A stretch of DNA of 64,000 nucleotides from Tolypeutes matacus (lineage: Eukaryota > Chordata > Mammalia > Cingulata > Chlamyphoridae), in NCBI GenBank assembly GCA_026826555.1, contig JAKSZT010054304.1, forward strand, positions 33,496,919 through 33,560,918, given 5' to 3'. The position numbers and the translations under genes are program-made. The notes below the pieces were generated by a model. It had not been told where the DNA came from. It was given only the letters and a program-made list of their open reading frames with translations, and ran no database searches. Below are positions 24,258 through 35,540 of the stretch, piece by piece; within the stretch, counting starts at the first letter, position 1; every line of letters starts with the position of its first letter.

Positions 24258-25215
24258 ACACTCTCCTTCTCCTGTCTTTCCTTTCAACCTGAAGAACTCT
24301 GTTTGGAATTTCTTGTAGGGCAGGTCTCTTATTGATGACCTCTCTCAGTTTCGTTTATCTGTGAGTATTCTGTTTATCTGTGAGTATTCAAAAATGAGGA
24401 GAGTTTTGCAAGATAATGAATTTTTCTTTGGCAGTTTTTCTTTTTCAGTATCTTAAATATATTATCGGAATATCATACTACTGCCTTCTTGCCTCCATGG
24501 TTTATCATGAGAAGTCAGCATTTAGCCTTACTGTGTTTCCTTTGTATGTGACAAATTGCTTTTCTCTTGCTGCTTTCAGGATTCTTTCCTTACCTCTGGC
24601 ATTTGAAATTCTGATTAGTGTGTGTCTCGGTATAGGTCTATTAGGATTTATTCTATTTGGAATACATTGCACTTCTTGACCATTTTATTTATATCTTTCA
24701 GAAGAGTTGGGAAATACTTGGCCATTATTTCCTCAATTACTCTTTCAGGCCATTTTCCCTTCTCTTCTCCTATTGGAACACCCATGACATTCATGTGTGT
24801 GCACTTTATACTGTCATTCAAATCCCTGAGACCCTGCTCAATTCTTCCCATTCTTTTCTCTATCTGTTCTTCTGTCTGTATGATTTCATTTCCCATATCC
24901 TTTAGTTTGCTGATTCTTTCTTCTGCCTGTTCAAATCTGTTGTTGTATGCCTCTAGTGTTTTTTTAATTTCTTCTACTGTGTCTTTCATTCCCATCATTT
25001 CTGTTATATTTCTTTTTATATTTTCAAATTCTTCTTTGTGCTTACACAATATCTTCTTTTTTTCCAATTAAAAAAAAAAAGTCCTTTATTTCTTTAATCA
25101 TATTTTCCTTCATCTCCTTGAATTGATTTATGATATTTGTTTGAATGTCTTTGATTAGTTGTTCCAAATTCTGTGACTCCTCTGGATTTTTACTTTGTAC
25201 CTTTGACTGGGTCAT
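24258..25215 (-). pseudogene. L1 ORF1 (L1-3)
   Basis: The start at 25215 reads MTQSKVQSKNPEESQ. An A-run (25071-25082, plus-strand coordinates) breaks the frame after about 45 codons. The frame 24648-25067 (139 residues) then covers the coiled coil (EEIKKTLEAYNNRFEQAEERI), the linker and the RRM start (VMGVPIGEEKGK). The remaining C-terminal domain continues in other frames. It is less damaged than ORF1 of L1-2. Antisense frames here (24416-25071, +) are not genes. Confidence 0.85.
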
Positions 25216-25610
25216 ATCTTCCTATTTCCTAGTATGGCTTGTAATTTTTTGCTGGTGTCTAGGCATCTGATTGTCTTGATGAGTTTACTATGGAGGTCAG
25301 TTTCTCTCTCTTGCCTAAGGTTTCCTTGTTGACTGGCTTTGTGCTAAGGATCTTCTTTGATACGAGGTTCAAGTTATTCTAGATCTTTAAAATAGCTCAT
25401 GTTTAACTGATCAGATGTTTTCAGCTCTTATTCCCCTGAAAGGATTTTCCCAAGTCAGAATTTCCCAGTCACAACAGGGTCAGGGACCCATGAAGGGGGC
25501 ATAGATTGACTCCATAGTGTCCTGAGGAGGAGACCTGGAAGGATGCCATACTTCTCTTTGACAGCTCCCTAAATCTGTGCTTTCCTGGTCTGTCATCAGA
25601 TGGCACTCTT

Positions 25611-26290
25611 CAGCAAACTATTCCCCATAATTCTGGGGTGTTACTGTGCCTTTAAGTCTCAACAGACTCTGCTACTGCTTGAGGTGTGGTTGAAAAAGAG
25701 GCTGCCAGCCACTTGTTTTCTGGGGCAGGTTGAAACTGCAGCTAAGAGATGGAGCCTAGTAATCTGAATTTACTAATGAAATGCTGCAAGCAAGCCTGAG
25801 CCATGTCCCCCTTCTACTGGGGAGGAGCCGCCCCTCAACCGACAGTTCCCTGTTGTCTCAAACAGGCACCATGTTTGAAAATCACACCTGCTTCCATGCC
25901 TCTCAAGGGTGGGGTTCCAATGAGAATGCTAGCAACTTTTATCCTGGGCCAGTTGAAACTGTAGCTTCCCTCAGACCAGGCCCAGTGATCTGAATTCACT
26001 AATGAAAAGGTGCAATCAGTGCTCAGCCATGCATCCCCTTCCCCCATTCTTGGGGAAGAACTGCTTTTCAGCAAACTGTTCCCCATAGCTCCAAGAAGGC
26101 ACTGTGATCTCTAAATCCTCCCCTCTTCCACCCTTGTCAATGATAGGGTTGAAACAGGGACTACCTGTTAAGCTTTTTGTCCTGGGTGGGTGATCTGCAT
26201 TTGTAAACAAAAACCATGATAAATACCATCTTGCCCCACCCTGTTCTTGGGAAGAGGACTTTTATTTCCAACCAGGAACTGGATCCTGAG
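25611..26290 (-). repeat. Tandem units of about 230 bp in an L1 5'UTR
   Basis: Three related units begin (plus-strand) at about 25611, 25836 and 26069. Each has a CAGCAAACTGTTCCC-like start, a GTTGAAACTG block and, in the first two, an ATCTGAATT-ACTAATGAAA block. Spacing is about 225 and 233 bp. A fourth, weaker start is near 26268. Mouse L1 promoters use tandem monomers of about 200 bp, so these units may have had promoter function; that is inferred. Confidence 0.7.
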
Positions 26291-26532
26291 GTGGCTTGCT
26301 GAGAGATTGGGGGATGAGCACCAGCCTCCACAATGTGTAGCATTTTACTCACAGCTTGTCACCGCAGTTTATGAGTCTCTTCCTTCCACTATTTCCTGGA
26401 TGGTGTATAGTCTTCTTCTGGCCTCCAGAGCTCCCAAATGGTTGTTTCAGACAATTCCTGACTGTTTAATACCTTCTCTGGAGCACAGGCTGAGTCCTGG
26501 AGCTCCTTACTCCATCATCTTATCTGGATAGT

Positions 26533-27334
26533 CTGCTTACATGTTTTGAGATGCTCTTGTTCAACTTAGAATAACAACCTCTCCTATCTGTTCCTGAGTT
26601 AACACTCTATATACCTGTATGAAGACTAAAAGGGAAGACGAAAGACAGGATTTTCTAGAGTGTTAAGCCTATAAAAATTCATTGTTCTATGCTCCTAGAA
26701 GAGATGGGACCAGTAGGATAACACACAGGAAGCAGAAGAATTATTAAGAAACCCCACTTGAGCTTTCAGGGAATTGCCTAACAGTTTAGGGCAACCCCTC
26801 AGGTCATGCAGGTGATACTACTCTTAGATATCTAACTTCATTTTGGTGGTAACTCATTCTTATCAGAGTCATTAAAGTCAATAGATAGATCAAAAGAGGA
26901 ACTTTCACCTTAGTGAGTGTTATAATTAATCTTTCCATTATTTCAACATGGATTACAGTTAATGTATAACATGTATTTATAATCATATGCTATCATATTT
27001 TGCTAAATAATTAATTCACTTAAACATCTTTTTTCTCAGTTGGATTATAAATTCCTTACTGGCTAAGATTATGTTTTAATAATTTTTCTAATTCTCCCAA
27101 ATTACTTAAGAGCCTGGATATGCATCCTTGGTAATTTGACTGAGGAATAAATCAACTGTTTTGTTTTGTTTTTACCCAGTAAAAACATAATTCCTTCCAC
27201 CCTTCCAGTGTTATCCCATTTTCCTCACTGAATAAATCCATCAGTTTGATTTCATTAGCTTTCTAGAAGCATTAAGTTGATTCTGAAAGTTTTTTCCTGG
27301 GGGAAACAAATTTTTCTTAAAAAGTAAAAATAAA
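26533..27334. other. Intergenic, with a possible L2 3' end
   Basis: A stretch at about 27035-27160 (TGGATTATAAATTCCTTACT, then GAGGAATAAATC) is laid out like a worn L2 3' end (+). The rest is unassigned. Confidence 0.4.
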
Positions 27335-27442
27335 AAAGGGAAGAAATGGAGCAAGAAGAAGACAGTGAGATAGTGGAGGAGGGGGAGAAGGAGAAAAAAT
27401 GGAGGTGGAGGAGGAACAGAAGGATATGGGGAAGGAGATAAA
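27335..27442. repeat. Polypurine (GA-rich) tract
   Basis: About 108 bases are almost entirely A and G on the plus strand, with few pyrimidine interruptions. No perfect mirror repeat was noted. Confidence 0.85.
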
Positions 27443-27955
27443 TTTAGAAATGACTAGTACAAATAATCAGTATATATATTTTTAAAAAGACTTCAGTATC
27501 ATTCTCTAAATTCCTAAGCATAAAATGTCTATCTCTCTGCATGATTTTTAAAAACATCAGGATATAGCTTGACTCTATGTTTTATTGGTTCTATATATAA
27601 TTACCCCAATTGAGATTTCTTCTTTGACTTGAGCCTCTCAACAAAGATAAAAATTACAAAATTAAAAAGAAAGTACTTATCATCATCAACCCAGTAGAAG
27701 CCATTCAAGTATATTGAGTAAATTCCAATAACATAAATATGAAATATGACATATAAGCATAAAACAGAGCAAGAGAGAGAGAATAAAATCAAGTGCCATA
27801 AATATATGGACAAGAAGGGCATTCAAAGTTTGAAGGATAGAATAATTGAAGAATGTTCTGAAATATAGTTCTTTCCCTAATTCATTTACCTAACATACTT
27901 AATATTCTCCCATGGATTTTTTTTTTTTTTTGAGGACTTTATGAAAGATAACAGT
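27443..27955. other. Intergenic, with T-run
   Basis: A T-run at 27917-27931 precedes LTR-A copy 2. No gene was recognised. Confidence 0.4.
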
Positions 27956-28626
27956 GGCAGTTTGATATTGTTTATGAATTCCAAAAATAGATATTGGATT
28001 ATGTTTGTTAACTGGTCTGTTCCTCTGGGCATATTAGACTATATTGGATTCAGAGGTTTCACTTTTACTTGATTAAATAATGATTAAGGCTTTAATTGGG
28101 CCACATCAGTAGGACATTGAGTACCCACCCCTATTGTGGGCAGGGACTCACAGAGAAACTGCACCACAGAGATGGGAGGTTGGAGTTTTCATATTGGAGC
28201 CCTGGGAACTAAACACACAGAGAAGCAGATACATGAGGAAGGAGAGAAGGCTCCATTAGACAAGGCAGAGGCTCTGGGAAGAGAGATGACCTGTTAGCCT
28301 GATAGTCTATAGCTGGCCTTGTGGAGAGAACAGAGTAGCTGAGCCCCGAGAGGAACGAGCCCCAAGAGAGAGACAAGACTTATCCCAGCCTACAGCTGAT
28401 ATTGGAAGAAGCTGGAACCACCGAGTCTTGAGAGGAAGAGGAAGCCGGAACCCTTGTAGATGTCGGAAGCCATCTTGCCCCAACATGTGGCAACAGACTT
28501 TGGTGGGGGAAGTAACTTAAGCTTTATGGCCTGGTAACTGTAAGCTTCTACCCCAAATAAATACCCTTTATAAAACCTAACAGATTTCTGGTACTTTGCA
28601 TCAGGACTCTTTGGCTGACTAATACA
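27956..28626 (+). mobile_element. MaLR-like solo LTR, family LTR-A, copy 2 (most complete)
   Basis: It begins GGCAGTTTGATATTG and ends GGCTGACTAATACA, with AATAAA at 28556-28561 about 60 bases before the end. The middle is purine-rich, with AGAGAGGAA-type blocks shared with copy 3 (36888) and, inverted, copy 1 (5495). The size of about 670 bp and the end structure suit a MaLR or related ERV-L type LTR. The 123-residue minus-strand frame at 28390-28761 is antisense to the LTR. Confidence 0.75.
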
Positions 28627-28834
28627 AATACCAATACAGATGAAAAAAGTTATGCACTCAATGTATATATGGGAAGTGAAAATGGACCAAGTGAAGACCA
28701 TGCTTATAGAAGAAGTAAGAAAATTAAATCTGGTTTTAAACATGAAGGACACTATAGCCATGATGAGTATTAACAGTATTTCTAGTCCTATGCGTAATAA
28801 TATTAGAATTTAAAAATATGTATATTACATATAT

Positions 28835-29570
28835 ATTCAGCAAATACTTATTAAGGTCCTTATCTTTATTAGCAAAAAAAAAGTATTTATATCAATATAT
28901 ACAATTGTGAAAATAGACAATAAATGATATATATATATATATAATGCTAAATGGTGATAAATGCTAAGGAGAAACATAAGAGGGAAAGTAGATAGAAATT
29001 ATGGGTAAGGGGTTTATAATTTTAAATTCGGTCACCAGGAAAAGCCTCACTAAAAAGGTGATACTTGAGCAAAGACCTGAGTGATGATGAAGAGAGAAGT
29101 TGTGCAAATATTTGGAGGAAAAGCATTTCAGGTAGAATGAACAGCATATAGGAGCATCACTGAGGGTGGAAGATGCCTTGCATGTTTGAGAAACAGCAGG
29201 GTGAGGAGTGTGGCTGGAAGAGAGAGTGAGGGGAGAGTAACAGATAAAGGCATCGGGGTAAGGAGGGCACTGTGTGTATAAAGTCTAGCACGCCCTTGTT
29301 ATGTCTATGGCTTTACTCTTAGTGAGATCGGAAACTATTGGCAAATTGTGATCAGAGATGTGAAATCATCTCTTCTTGGTGGAGGATTATTCTGGTTGCT
29401 AGTGACAGAGTCAATGATGAAAGCCAAGACACCAGTTAAGAAACTATAACTGCAATATGAGAGAGATGACGGAGGCTTGGACCAGATAATAGTAATGAAT
29501 GTAATGAGAAGTATTGGGATCCTTGTTCCTCCTATCAAACTATACAGTCCAGTTAGGGGAAGTCTAAAGA
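28835..29570 (-). mobile_element. L2, antisense 3' region
   Basis: It begins with TTCAGCAAATACTTATTAAG (antisense L2 end). Later come GGTGATACTTGAGCAAAGAC and a GAGAGATGACGGAGGCTTGG phrase, in the order of antisense L2. A TA repeat (28929-28943) lies inside. Confidence 0.8.
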
Positions 29571-29699
29571 ACTTTAAAAATATTTTCTGAAAAAAAAAGG
29601 GAAATAAATCATTGGGAACTAAAGGATATTAATGAGATTATAAATTTAGGAGAGATTTAGAAAAAGCAAATTAAACAAGATAAGTGTGGATCATTAATA
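29571..29699. other. Short unassigned spacer
   Basis: No feature was seen. Confidence 0.3.
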
Positions 29700-29965
29700 G
29701 TATTTATATAAAACTAATAATTGCTAAAATTCATTATGTTCATTATATGCCAGGTACCAGGCAAAGTTCTTTTCATGCAATTTTCCATTTAATTTCAACC
29801 ACAAAACTATGAGTAAAGTGCAGCTATTGCCCATTTCCTAGAAGTAAACTAAAGAAAGTATGAAAACTTTAAGTAGTCCAGGAACCATATTTGGGATTTT
29901 ATTATAAACTATCTTTTATTAGAGCCCAAGCTCTAAACTAACAGCCTATACTACTTTCCCCATAT
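29700..29965 (-). mobile_element. MIR, antisense
   Basis: CATTATATGCCAGGTACCAG, then AATTTCAACCACAAAACTAT, follows the antisense MIR layout (AATTTATTGAGC, TGTGCCAGGCAC, CCTCACAACAACCCTATGAG). Confidence 0.75.
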
Positions 29966-30062
29966 AAATGAGGAGGGATAAAGAGGGGATTCTAAATTGG
30001 TGTCAGTATTATTTGGGCTAATTCTATTTGGTACTGCTTTGGACTTCAACAGCTTAGAGAGA

Positions 30063-30079
30063 TTTTTTTTTTTTTTTTT
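30063..30079. repeat. T-run
   Basis: Seventeen T residues; possibly the tail of an unrecognised minus-strand retrocopy. Confidence 0.6.
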
Positions 30080-30366
30080 CCCTTCTCCAGGATACCCAAA
30101 GACATTCCTGGTTTCCTTAATCAGAAGAGTTTATTATTGTAGTCTGTGTTGGCACCTTGGAGACTAAAGAGGTTTGTTGTATTGCCTTTTAAAAATGCAT
30201 TTAGTAACCACTATGCCAAGATTTATGGTAGACTCTCTATGTTATGGTGATCCCTGCTAACAACCATAATGTGCTAGGTTGATTCTGGTCAACGATTGTG
30301 AAATATCTTCTCTATTATTTTATTTTAGTAATTTATGCTCCCAGCTCAATTCTTAAAGCTAAAAGA

Positions 30367-30425
30367 TATAAATATACACACATATATATACACTATATAC
30401 CTGTATATATATATATATACACAGT
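30367..30425. repeat. (TA)n/(CA)n microsatellite
   Basis: Mixed TA and CA units, AT-rich, with several potential hairpins. Confidence 0.9.
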
Positions 30426-30484
30426 TATGAATATACCCAGCCAAATATAAAAATGTAGTGAACTGTTAAGGAGACAAAAACGGA

Positions 30485-30615
30485 ATGGGATTTATATTTA
30501 TTAAATACCTGTTAGGTACTTGGCTTCAGGCCAGATGCTTTCTATTCATTATCTCATTAAAACTTAATAGCATTCTAAATCTAAACCTATTATTCAGAGT
30601 TTATACAAGTCTATT
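30485..30615 (-). mobile_element. MIR, antisense fragment
   Basis: TATTTATTAAATACCTGTTA, then TTATCTCATTAAAACTTAAT, matches the antisense MIR end. Confidence 0.65.
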
Positions 30616-31371
30616 GGATCAATAATGTAGTTTATTGTAGAAAGAAACATATCCAAATCAACAGGGTTGAGGAAACCAGGGCATTCATTAAATGAATAAA
30701 GCCCAAAGTGTAAAGACCTAAACACAGCTAAGCAGTAGCAAATTTAGCACATTATCCCAAGTCTTATGCCTTTCCTCTTTTATCTGACTAAAGTATATAT
30801 CTAAATTAACAACTAGTTAATGTTTTATCCCTACTCTACTCCTCTCAAGAACCTTTCTAAACTTAATCAAGAATTCTTAAACACCCCTGTGTTTAGTCCA
30901 AACTATAATTGTATAGATCTATGTGCCTCCAAAATGTATATAATGACAGCCTGCAAATGTTATCCATCTGCCCTGTTTAAAATGTGTCAACTACTGCTCA
31001 GTTTCAATTATTGCTTTGCAGAAATGTTGAGCCACTACTGCTAGATATTTTTCATGATTAGACAGGCATCTGAATAATGATGCAAAATTTTCCATTTTTT
31101 AAACATTTAAGAGGGCTAAACAAACAACCAGTCTGTAGCTTCTGTAGGGATCAAGCATTCAACAATCTAAGAATATAGAGGAGAACTCTTTTTTTTCTCC
31201 TCTTTTCCCTTACTTTCATTTTAAATTGTGTTAAAAGGGAGCTTGGTGAGGCTGTTCTGTCATATTTTCCTTTGCACTCTTTGAAGTTCAGAGCTCATAA
31301 ATAGGTGCTTAGTAATCATTTACCAATTGTGTCCTCACCTTCCACACATACTCCCTTGATTTCTTTCTTTT
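30616..31371. other. No recognised gene or repeat
   Basis: AT-rich. The 74-codon frame at 30820-31044 shows no domain. Confidence 0.4.
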
Positions 31372-31525
31372 TTTCAAACATCCATCCAATAAACATTTCA
31401 CTGAGCACCTGCAATCTTTCAGGAGCTGTGCTGGAGATGATGAAGAAATAACAAACAGCCCCTGTCTTCTAAGAACTCCAAGTCTAGAGTGGGACAGGAG
31501 TATGTAATCAAATAACTGTTTTTGA
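31372..31525 (-). mobile_element. L2 3' end, antisense
   Basis: CATCCATCCAATAAACATTT, CACTGAGCACCTGC and AAGAACTCCAAGTCTAGAGT follow the antisense L2 end. Confidence 0.75.
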
Positions 31526-32235
31526 TGGTAGTTACATTGTATATGACTACCTTTAAAGTGGCAATTGCTTTACTTGCTATCCACTACATCTCACCGCCAC
31601 AAAGAGCTCAGAAGCTTAAAAAAAAAAAGTACAGCTGTCTGTAATGATTAACACATTGGCGAGACATGCTGTATGAGAACGGATATTGGTGGTTTTATAA
31701 GGACTATGTGGTTATGTGGGACACGCATGTTGAACAGAGTCTGCAGACACTTTGCCTAAAACTTCCTTTTGCTGGGTACAGATGTAAATGCCCTTGCGTG
31801 GAAGTGTTTGCTTCCGGAATAGGAAGCCTGACTAACCATTGAAGCTCTGTATTACTCATTTCAACAGTTGCTTGCTTTTCTTGATGCAACGTAAAATAAC
31901 TTGTACAAGGTACAGCAAAGACACGTAGGTCATCCACAGTAATTTAGGACATATTTTGGTCTACTTATTACAGGGATTCTATCTGTTAAAATTCAAAACA
32001 GACTATGTATGACCACCATTAATATGTTTAATTTTCTGGTTCATGTAATACTCTCCAAATAAATATCTATTAACATCAACAGAAAAAAAAAAATTCAAAA
32101 CAGAGGCAAAGCCAAAAGATGCTGGGCTTAAACAAACAAAATCTCTCAGAATCTCAGATCAAAACTTAAAATCACATGACAGTTTAGGGAGAAATGATTC
32201 TGCAACTTTTAAAAATTAAACTCTCAAAACAGTAT
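31526..32235. other. No recognised gene or repeat
   Basis: Two short A-runs (31618-31628 and about 32081-32092). The second may be a retrocopy tail. The 77-residue minus-strand frame at 31704-31937 shows no domain. Confidence 0.4.
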
Positions 32236-32885
32236 GAGATGAAATTATTTGCTGAATACCTATTTGCATAACACTGTTCTAGATGCTGTAAGGATGCAAA
32301 AGATATATAAAATACACTTATGATCTTCAAGGGATTTGCAATCAAATTGGGGAAGTAATCTTTCCGCATGTGAAAAAGGAACTAGCAAAACAAGGCAGCA
32401 CACAGTGCATTGTCAATTGACTAGTGTTGATAATTAGAGATATGTGTGAGTTTGATGACAGTAACTATGAGTGAGAATGATCTCAGAAGAGATTGTACTT
32501 GATGTGAGCCTTGGAGAAGAATAGCATTTGGAGATAAGCCGAAACAAGGGGGATCTTTAAAGGAGGAAGTAGAGTGGAACAAAGGCCTAAAAATAGAAAA
32601 GCACTAGAGAAGTTTGGCAAACAGGGGTCAAACCCATTTGGCTGTAGCAGAATGTACTCCAGAATAATGAGAACTAAGGTCAGAAATGCAGGTTGAATCA
32701 GATTAGTAAGGACATGAATGCAAAGTCACAGAGTTCAGATTTCCCTCTATAGATAATGTTGAGTTACTGAATATTTTTCATCAAAGGAGTAATGAGATAA
32801 ACCTGGAGACTGTGAGCAAGTATAAGACCAGGCCTCAGACTTAGGACTAGTTAGAGAATAATTTGGCGTTTCTTCAAACAAATAT
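32236..32885 (-). mobile_element. L2, antisense 3' region
   Basis: The start (TTTGCTGAATACCTATTTGC) and the order GTACTTGATGTGAGCCTTGG, then AGGAGTAATGAGATAAACC, follow antisense L2. It is very diverged. Confidence 0.65.
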
Positions 32886-34914
32886 GGTTTAAATAGCCTG
32901 TTCAATATTTATTTCCTAAGTTTAGAAGAAACAGATTTTCTCTCAATGTGTATAATATGCTACTTTATATTAAAATAGGTTTCTTATGTGCACTGAATAT
33001 GACATTTTAACACTTTTAGAATTTTCTGGTTTTCAGTTTAAAAATTAGTTGCTACTTTTCAGAATTTGCGTTTCCCTTCTGTTTCCTTCTGTGATTCCTT
33101 GTGCCATCTTGGGAGGTAAAGGGTTTGAAAACTTAGATAATGAAACACATTATTTCCTAGTTACCAGTGCTACACCATGCATTATTCATTTTCGGCATTT
33201 CAGTGCACTGCAACTGCCTGCCCAAGTGATTCTCAGCTGACTGGCTTCTGGGTTGGTAATATGGCCTTTTGTGGAAGTTCCCTGTCCATGTCACTAACCA
33301 CTGAACCAAGATAGATCTCTGTTAGTGAGGATATATTTGTTTAATTTTCATTCCTGGGCATTGTCTTCTTTGGCAGGAGCAAGACCAAGATTCATCTTGC
33401 CAATTCATGAAAAAGGTGTGGGTGGAGAACTGAGTGGTCTGGCACTCCATTTGGATTTATTGCATAGGTGTTATAACAGCTCATACATAGGTGGTCCATG
33501 AAGCTGCCTGGCAAGGCCTCTTAAACCAAATCTGATTAAGACCAACTAAGTTTTCCTCTATAACAATTCAGTTTAATAATGTCAATTTTACAGCTTCAGA
33601 ATGGTTGTCACACACTCAGTCAGAAACAAGGTCAGGCCATGCACTAAAGTTCATATTTGCACAATCACAGGCCTTCGGGTCAAATTTGAGTGTGTCTCAC
33701 CTTCTCTCATCTATCAGAAGTTATGATCCTATTAAAGTTCATACTGGAGTTTTTTTCTACAGCTCTTTCACTTTTAACCGCTAGAAAGCAGGGAGGTGAC
33801 AAAACAGTTTCTTTGGGGGTCAACATTAAATCACATGACTTATCTATGACATAACCTTAGTGCATTTATTAGACTGTAAAATTCTAATCTGAGGAGAACC
33901 ATATGAGGAGAAATGAATTCCATAAATAATACGGTGCCATGCTTTATAGTAATGATTTGCAACCTTTTTAAAAAAACTTTTAGATTATATCGATAGATCA
34001 AAAAAAAAACCCTGCGAGACCCCTGCCCATATCCTCATGCCCATGACTAAACAAAATGTTTCCCCTACCCCCCAAATTTATAAAACAAAACTCTTATCAA
34101 AGTAAGATATCAAAGTCAAAGCACTAGTGCAGGATTTGGTAACATTATGTTTTTTAAATATTTTAATGGAGAAGTCTCATTTGGAGTTATAAAAATATAC
34201 TGGAATGGTCATAATTGGAAACATTGGCTATATAGGAGATCTTCTTAAACAACCTATAAAACTACCCTAACTTTCAAATATGATCATATATATGTAGAAT
34301 ATTGGAATAAACAAATCAACAGATGTTAACAGTTATGCTTGAATGGTGCTCTGCCAGCTGTGGGGAATTAATTGGTGGTTTTGTTCCCACACCCCAGAGA
34401 TGAATATAAGAAAACCCACATTACCACTGAAAGTATAGACCTAGCTAACAGTCTTAGGGGAGAATCAAAGAAATACCACTTAGATCCTACATGCTAATAG
34501 AAATGTTTAATTCTTTCTAGTGCATGTCCCCTCTTTCTGTTGTACTTTTCAATCCAGAGATTAAATTTGGTACTCATAACTCTGAGTATATAGGAGAAAG
34601 GATGCCATTTCTCCCTAAAAAGGACCTTTCCCAATTGCTGCAATCTGAGGGTCAACGAAGGCAACACTGTGATGCCAACTGTCAGCAGCACTGAATGACA
34701 GTCACAGGTAAACAAGAAAAATATATACATAATGGATTTTCCCAAGGCATGGTTCCAGAATGTGTAGTTTATGAGATAATAGTTATGAGATCCTTTCCTT
34801 AATTCTAAAGAAACATGGACTATCCTGTGATAGGTCGATTACCTTATACATGTAATGTGCTGTAGAAGAACACATGCTAGACTTGTGGTGAGAATATGTG
34901 CAGACATTGGGTGG
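32886..34914. other. Two-kilobase stretch without recognised gene or repeat
   Basis: Frames of 63 codons (33049-33240, +) and 83 codons (34494-34745, -) lack domains. Composition is ordinary. It is one of the few long blocks where I see no transposable element. Confidence 0.45.
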
Positions 34915-35100
34915 TGAAAGCCTACTTAAAGTGCTTGGAAAAATTAAGAGAGTCTCTGAGGAAGTGATATTTGAGCTAAAGGTGGAAGGATGAGAAAGAG
35001 TTAATCAAGCAAACACGCAGAGAGGAGGTGAAGAGGTGTGCTAACTGTAAGAGTAGGTGACTGCACTGAAAAACATTATGAACATTATAACTTAGGAAGC
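34915..35100 (-). mobile_element. L2 fragment, antisense
   Basis: GAGTCTCTGAGGAAGTGATA, then TTTGAGC and GGAAGGATGAG, correspond to the antisense L2 phrase around GAGGAGGTGACATTTGAGC. Confidence 0.6.
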
Positions 35101-35207
35101 AAAATTCAGCAGCATGAACAACCAAGAGAGCCAGTAGTTATTACAGAAAACAAAGTGAAATCATGCTCTTTTCTTTGCTCATTTCTCTAGCTCCCTGAGC
35201 ACTACTG

Positions 35208-35395
35208 ACTAGTGTCTCTCAGAGTATGGTCATGATCCCTAGAGATACATGATTAAAAAAAAAATATGTTCCTGGGCACCACTCTGAAATTAATAAATCA
35301 CAGTATCTTGGGGAGGGGACCTGGAATATGCACTTGTAGCAAGCACCTCAGAAGATTTTGCTAGGCAATAAAATATGGAAACCTCTGGACGAGGC
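35208..35395 (-). mobile_element. MER5A-like hAT DNA transposon fossil
   Basis: The order CTCTCAGAGTATGGTC, GGGCACCACTCTGAAATTAA and GGAATATGCACTTGTAGCAA matches the antisense order of MER5A. Short terminal ends are eroded. Confidence 0.65.
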
Positions 35396-35540
35396 ACTAT
35401 TCTAGATATTACATACAATATCAAAACAAACATTCAAGTTCTTCGACCACAAGGATGTCACAATATAGTCTAGACAGGAAAGCATGCATACTTGAAAATA
35501 TAGTTAATATAATGTTAGGATAAATTCCAAAACAGATGTA
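35396..35540 (-). mobile_element. L2 3' fragment, antisense
   Basis: GGCACTATTCTAGATATTAC, then AATATAGTCTAGACAGGAAA, is the antisense L2 end. It abuts the MER5A-like piece. Confidence 0.6.

Larger units (their letters stand above)
23661..26532 (-). mobile_element. L1 (L1-3) with 5'UTR and ORF1 but almost no ORF2
   Basis: Read from 26532 downwards: a 5'UTR of about 1.3 kb with tandem units, ORF1 (25215 to about 24258), a short inter-ORF segment, about 25 codons of ORF2 start (to about 24080), then directly the ORF2 C-terminal end (from about 24075) and part of a 3'UTR to about 23661. About 3.5 kb of ORF2 is absent. The plan resembles half-L1 (HAL1-type) elements, but it could also be a single deleted copy. 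No poly-A is visible at the 23661 end because it abuts L1-2. Confidence 0.85.

Noticed and set aside
28390..28761. 123-residue minus-strand frame
   Set aside because: Antisense to LTR-A copy 2 and runs past its end; no domain.
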